A stretch of 64,000 nt of DNA from Gigantopelta aegis (Eukaryota; Mollusca; Gastropoda; Neomphalida; Peltospiridae). Positions 60,501 to 64,000 of this stretch are shown here, piece after piece (within the stretch, counting starts at the first letter, position 1; every line of letters starts with the position of its first letter). The translations under genes were made by a program, and so were the position numbers. The stretch spans positions 80,606,228 through 80,670,227 of the forward strand of contig NC_054706.1 of NCBI RefSeq assembly GCF_016097555.1, given 5' to 3'. The notes below the pieces were generated by a model. That model was not told the origin of the DNA and ran no database searches. It saw only the letters and a program-made list of their open reading frames with translations.

Positions 60501-60803
60501 TAACCCAAACACTAACTCTTTAATGACATTCGTAAGTTAATAAAACACCTAACCCAAACACTAACTCTTTAATGACATTCGTAAGTTAATAAAACACCTA
60601 ACCCAAACACTAACTCTTTAATGACATTCGTAAGTTAATAAAACACCTAACCCAAACACTAACTCTTTAATGACATTCGTAAGTTAATAAAACACCTAAC
60701 CCAAACACTAACTCTTTAATGACATTCGTAAGTTAATAAAACACCTAACCCAAACCCAAACACTAACTCTTAATGACATTCGTAAGTTAATAAAACACCT
60801 AAC
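54591..60803. repeat. 49-bp satellite, ~125 copies
   Basis: Unit TTTAATGACATTCGTAAGTT, AATAAAACACCTAACCCAAA, CACTAACTC. Copies are nearly identical apart from one-base A-run length changes and scattered scrambled units (near 55225, 56600, 57220-57330, 59010). Each unit contains a donor-like GTAAGT. The start is hidden by the gap. Confidence 0.98.
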
Positions 60804-60998
60804 TCATAATGATTGATAACAATCTGCAGATCGTCCGCTTCTCACTGCTACAGTCAACACTAAATGAACACCCTAGGACTGAATAATTCGTCCGGTGTTC
60901 AGTGTAGAGAGGTCTCCGGTTTAAAGAGGTAAACTTTAGTGGTAAAAGATGCGTAAATCAAGTCAAAACAAAAAGTGTCCTATAAATGGTGCAAACGC
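60804..60998. other. no gene recognised
   Basis: Short unique stretch between two arrays; includes GGTGTTCAGTGTAGAGAGGT and related near-repeat text. Confidence 0.4.
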
Positions 60999-61288
60999 CC
61001 CAAAAGTGTGTAGTCTACTATGCCTTATATATTGTTATTTCAAAAGTGTGTAGTCTACTATGCCTTATATATTGCTATTTCAAAAGTGTGCAGTCTACCA
61101 TGCCTTATACCTTTCTATTTCAAAAGTGTGCAGTCTACCATGTCTTATATCTTTCTATTTCAAAAGTGTGTAGTCTACTATGCCTTATATCTTTCTATTT
61201 CTGAAGTGTGTAGTCTATCATGCCTTATATATTGCTATTTCAAAAGTGTGCAGTCTACCATGCCTTATATCTTTCTATTTCAAAAGTT
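60999..61288. repeat. 40-bp minisatellite, seven copies
   Basis: Unit CAAAAGTGTGTAGTCTACTA plus TGCCTTATATATTGCTATTT. Confidence 0.95.
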
Positions 61289-61439
61289 GTTTGCAATATA
61301 TTTTAATGACAATAATTTCTAAACATGTTTTCTGTATTTCTATACAATAAGCATATTATTTCATATTAATAATAAGCCAGGTTTTTTTTTCATTATTTAT
61401 GAAATCAAACATGATATTATTTTTATTCAACTATATGGA

Positions 61440-61692
61440 AAGAGAGAGGATAAAGGTGTCTGAAAGTTAGCCGTTTTATATTACTCTGGACATTGAGTTT
61501 TTGTAGAAAGTTTCAATCTAACTTTTTAAAATTAAATATATCTAATGCTTTATTAATCAAATGTTTTCTCAAAATCTACAAGAACAAAAAAGCCAGGAAT
61601 ATTACGTAATTCAGTATACTGCATTATGTCATATATAATGCGGATATGTACTCCAATGTATCTGCCTTTAATAAAACCTCTTTGATCGTTTA
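61440..61692 (-). pseudogene. LINE reverse transcriptase fragment (motif A region)
   Basis: The minus strand reads DQRGFIKGRYIG, then IRIIYDIMQY and VLVDFEKTFD at 61576-61556, followed by a stop. This is the QxGF...DFEKAFD stretch of an L1-like non-LTR reverse transcriptase, with the first catalytic Asp. Decayed. Confidence 0.75.
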
Positions 61693-61899
61693 TCTATTAT
61701 TTTAATTATATTTGCAATACAGTCCGCAGCAATTTTATATGTACAACATAATAGTTACATAGACCTCCCGTTTTAAAGAAATTGGTTTGGTCTCCAATTT
61801 TTAAGAAACTGTTTTGGTTTCTTTTGTTGTGTTTTTTTTTTGTCTCAACGATGCAAGTAATTATGCCAAAGTTTTGAACATTGGACATTTCTTTAACAG

Positions 61900-62108
61900 T
61901 CTAGCTATAATGTATTGATCAGACTATGTAATGTCCTAAATCTGCCCAAAATAGCTATAATGTATTGATCAGACTATGTAATGTCCTAAATCTGCCCAAA
62001 ATAGCTATAATGTATTGATCAGACTATGTAATGTCCTAAATCTGCCCAAAATAGCTATAATGTATTGATCAGACTATGTAATATCCTAAATCTGACCAAA
62101 ATAGTTTG
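61900..62108. repeat. 50-bp minisatellite, four copies
   Basis: Unit AGCTATAATGTATTGATCAG, ACTATGTAATGTCCTAAATC, TGCCCAAAAT. It lies within the LINE-derived region. Confidence 0.95.
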
Positions 62109-62256
62109 AAAAACTGCAATGAATCCACTTGAGGCAGAGCTTTTCTAATTGTTCATACTTTTAAAAAGTTTAAAACTTCTGAATGTGTTATTTTATCTTT
62201 TAGAGATTGTACTTCTTCATTTGTTGACTTTCTATAATAGTAATCACTTAAGTTTT

Positions 62257-62490
62257 CTATAATATCATTATAATTTTTTTATCAGGTGAAGAATATAAAG
62301 TATGATAAAACGGTTTTGTCTCCATTACAATATGTTTTTGGTCTGTAATTATTGTGCTATTATTTAATTCTATTTTTAATATTAATTTATTATAGTATTT
62401 TCGAGATTTCATATTTTTACCATCTTCTATCCATTGTGCCCCTGCTCGAATGAAATGACCTTTAAGCTTTTGTCTTCTTAATTCTATCAC
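62257..62490 (-). pseudogene. LINE ORF2 segment between endonuclease and RT
   Basis: A frame reading KGHFIRAGAQWIEDGKNMKS, then ELNNSTIITDQKHIVME and FYHTLYSS matches the linker before the RT domain of L1-like LINEs (typically ..R..AQWIEEGEKN...TDQ..I....FY..LY). Same strand and order as the RT fragment at 61440-61692. Confidence 0.75.
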
Positions 62491-62499
62491 TTCATGCGT

Positions 62500-63140
62500 T
62501 TTCTAACAGGTTACGGTTTATGGTGTCATTTTCTTCTAATTACATGTATTTTATATCTTGAAGCAGTTTATTTTTTATTTCATTATTTTTATTTTTATTA
62601 TACGTTGAATATGAAATCGTTTTTCGTCTAATGTCCATTAACAATGTTTTAAGAAAACGTTGATTATTTATTATAAACTCTATTTCTTATTTAGGGACGG
62701 TCATAACATTTTCTGGATTGTAGATTAAAACACCATATTGGGTTGTTATATGATTTATAGTTTTTTTCCCCGCAATTTTCCATATATTGTAAACAGTGAA
62801 AGAAATGCGTGCGTATAAATTTCGCGTCGTTCGCGTCCAACCTTATGTCGCGAAATTAATACGCACGCACTATTTTCCAGTTTGAAGAATGCTTAAAGTA
62901 ATTTGTTTTGTTTTGAAATATTTTATTGAGAATAAAATTCACAGATTCACTCAATACACGAGCTCTCCTTGATGGCGACTAATCGTTAATTGTTTTATGT
63001 AACTTCAATCGATGGCAACTAATCGTTTATTGTTTTATCTACCAAAGGGTGTTAACAGTTAACAACTGAAGCTGTATTCTTTATCAGTGAGAAGTGAATT
63101 ATTAAATTTCCATAATACTTTACCACTTTGAATTGTATTT
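62500..63140. other. AT-rich LINE-region DNA with a strong hairpin
   Basis: Presumably decayed LINE sequence; no further motif recognised. The hairpin at 62806-62869 is listed separately. Confidence 0.35.
62806..62869. repeat. 21-bp inverted repeat (hairpin)
   Basis: Arms TGCGTGCGTATAAATTTCGCG (62806-62826) and its reverse complement at 62849-62869 with one mismatch, 22-base loop. It is CpG-rich in an AT-rich background. Confidence 0.85.
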
Positions 63141-63144
63141 AATT

Positions 63145-63267
63145 ACAGGTAGAGAACTGCCCCGGAGTGGTCTGACCTACAATTGTTCTCAATGATAACA
63201 TTTTGATCATATATCATTAAGTTATTAGAGAGTAGAAACACATTTAATCTAGCTAGTTTTAATGGAC
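63145..63267 (-). pseudogene. LINE endonuclease C-terminal fragment
   Basis: The minus strand reads LARLNVFLLSNNLMIYDQN and IIENNCRSDHSGAVLYL, matching the R(I/L)D.FL.S..L...SDH end of the AP-type endonuclease in L1-like LINEs, with the catalytic SDH. Confidence 0.65.
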
Positions 63268-63640
63268 AGTTATTGTACCTAAGACTCTTAATTTTCTTGT
63301 AGACCATCTTTTCAATGAATTTTTAATTTCTAGTAGCTTAGAGTTCAAATTAAGTTCATTAATATTTTCCAGATTGACTGGAAAATTGATTCCAATTAAA
63401 TAACATTGGGTAGCGCCCCATTCTAACGTCTATCGTATATGGTGATAAACATCTTTAGAAAACCTTTTTCTACCTGTCCGGATAGATTTTGGCTTAGAGT
63501 AGTTTATTTTTAGACGTGGAATATATTCAGTTGGGGGATCCATCTAATATAAAACTTGTATCATCTGTGTATTGCGATATTAGATATTCCTCACCATCTA
63601 TATTATGCCTTTAATAGTTGGGTTATTTTATATCTTTTAT
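63268..63640 (-). pseudogene. LINE RT fragment (YxDD motif and thumb)
   Basis: The minus strand gives IDGEEYLISQYTDDTSFILD (YTDD at 63571-63560), then LKINYSKPKSI, LEWGATQCYLIGI and LNSKLLEIKNSLKRWSTRKL across frame breaks. These follow motif C in L1-like RTs. It precedes, in reading direction, fragments that belong earlier in the protein. Confidence 0.7.
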
Positions 63641-63649
63641 AAATGCACA

Positions 63650-64000
63650 CCAAGTTTGGTGTAGCAACATAGCGCTTGGGCGATGATTTGCATTGCGAGT
63701 GTAACGCCTTTTCCCGCCATCACGGTGGAGCAGTTGGCAAATCTGGTTGATGTACCCGAGATCGTGCGTAGTCTCCCTTTGTTCACAGTCACATCAATAG
63801 AACATCACTACACTGAACACAATACTGGCTAATAAATGCTGAAAAGAATATTTGTTATTAAATGTTGAAAAGAATAGTTGTTATTAGATGCTTAAAACGT
63901 TGGTATTAAAATGTTTATCAGATGTTTAAACGAATAAGTCTTAAATACGTGTTAAATACCTTGTTACCTACAATATCTACACGGCCAAACAAACCCCAAA
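63650..64000. other. no gene recognised
   Basis: Ordinary sequence, with a short TTGTTATTA-AATG repeated motif near 63835-63910. Confidence 0.45.

Noticed and set aside
54591-60803. Telomere-like CTAACCC in the 49-bp unit
   Set aside because: It occurs once per unit in a longer non-telomeric repeat; no pure hexamer array is present.

Overview
This is repeat-rich animal DNA, most likely molluscan. The evidence is two spliced genes with canonical GT/AG introns, many copies of tRNA-headed SINEs whose tails (AAACAAAAC after a TAGTGGTGTCGTT box; a TTTATTTAACGACGCACTC box) I associate with gastropod and bivalve assemblies, Tc1-like and Crypton-like transposons, an L1-like LINE, and about 30 tandem arrays. 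The species cannot be named from the sequence.

Layout. 1-2.1 kb: SINE copies and a dispersed repeat. 2.1-5.9 kb: a two-exon neuropeptide-type rhodopsin-family GPCR (407 aa, minus strand), with tandem arrays at its stop codon, its internal 3' splice site and its start codon. 6-9.2 kb: little recognisable. 9.2-10.4 kb: 51-bp minisatellite. 10.6-12.7 kb: Crypton/DUF3504 tyrosine-recombinase fragment and a decayed Tc1-like transposase. 13.5-15.6 kb: SINEs, one split by a solo LTR. 16.5-25.6 kb: mainly minisatellites (35, 53, 25 and about 90 bp units) and a TAC-based microsatellite. 26-31 kb: SINEs, dinucleotide arrays and a long-TIR foldback element. 31.4-32.4 kb: second decayed Tc1-like transposase. 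32.8-37.2 kb: more arrays and a 58-base G run. 37.5-41.2 kb: SINE cluster. 41.8-51.8 kb: the first 11 exons (547 codons, 3' end not seen) of a secreted protein gene on the plus strand. 51.8-60.8 kb: three large arrays and a 200-N gap. 61-64 kb: out-of-order LINE fragments.

The most unusual signal is that many arrays are copies of exon boundaries. In the GPCR gene the 70-bp unit is exactly the last 18 intronic bases plus the first 52 bases of exon 2, and a ~100-bp unit carries the Kozak/ATG and its preceding CAG. In the secreted-protein gene the exon 4 acceptor, exon 4 donor, exon 5 donor, exon 7 acceptor region and exon 11 donor are each tandemly copied; the last has grown into a ~1-kb array of a 26-bp unit (20 exonic + 6 intronic bases). 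Where I translated read-through from a duplicated site it met a stop or changed phase, so only the original site appears productive. The two protein genes have no evident functional link to each other.
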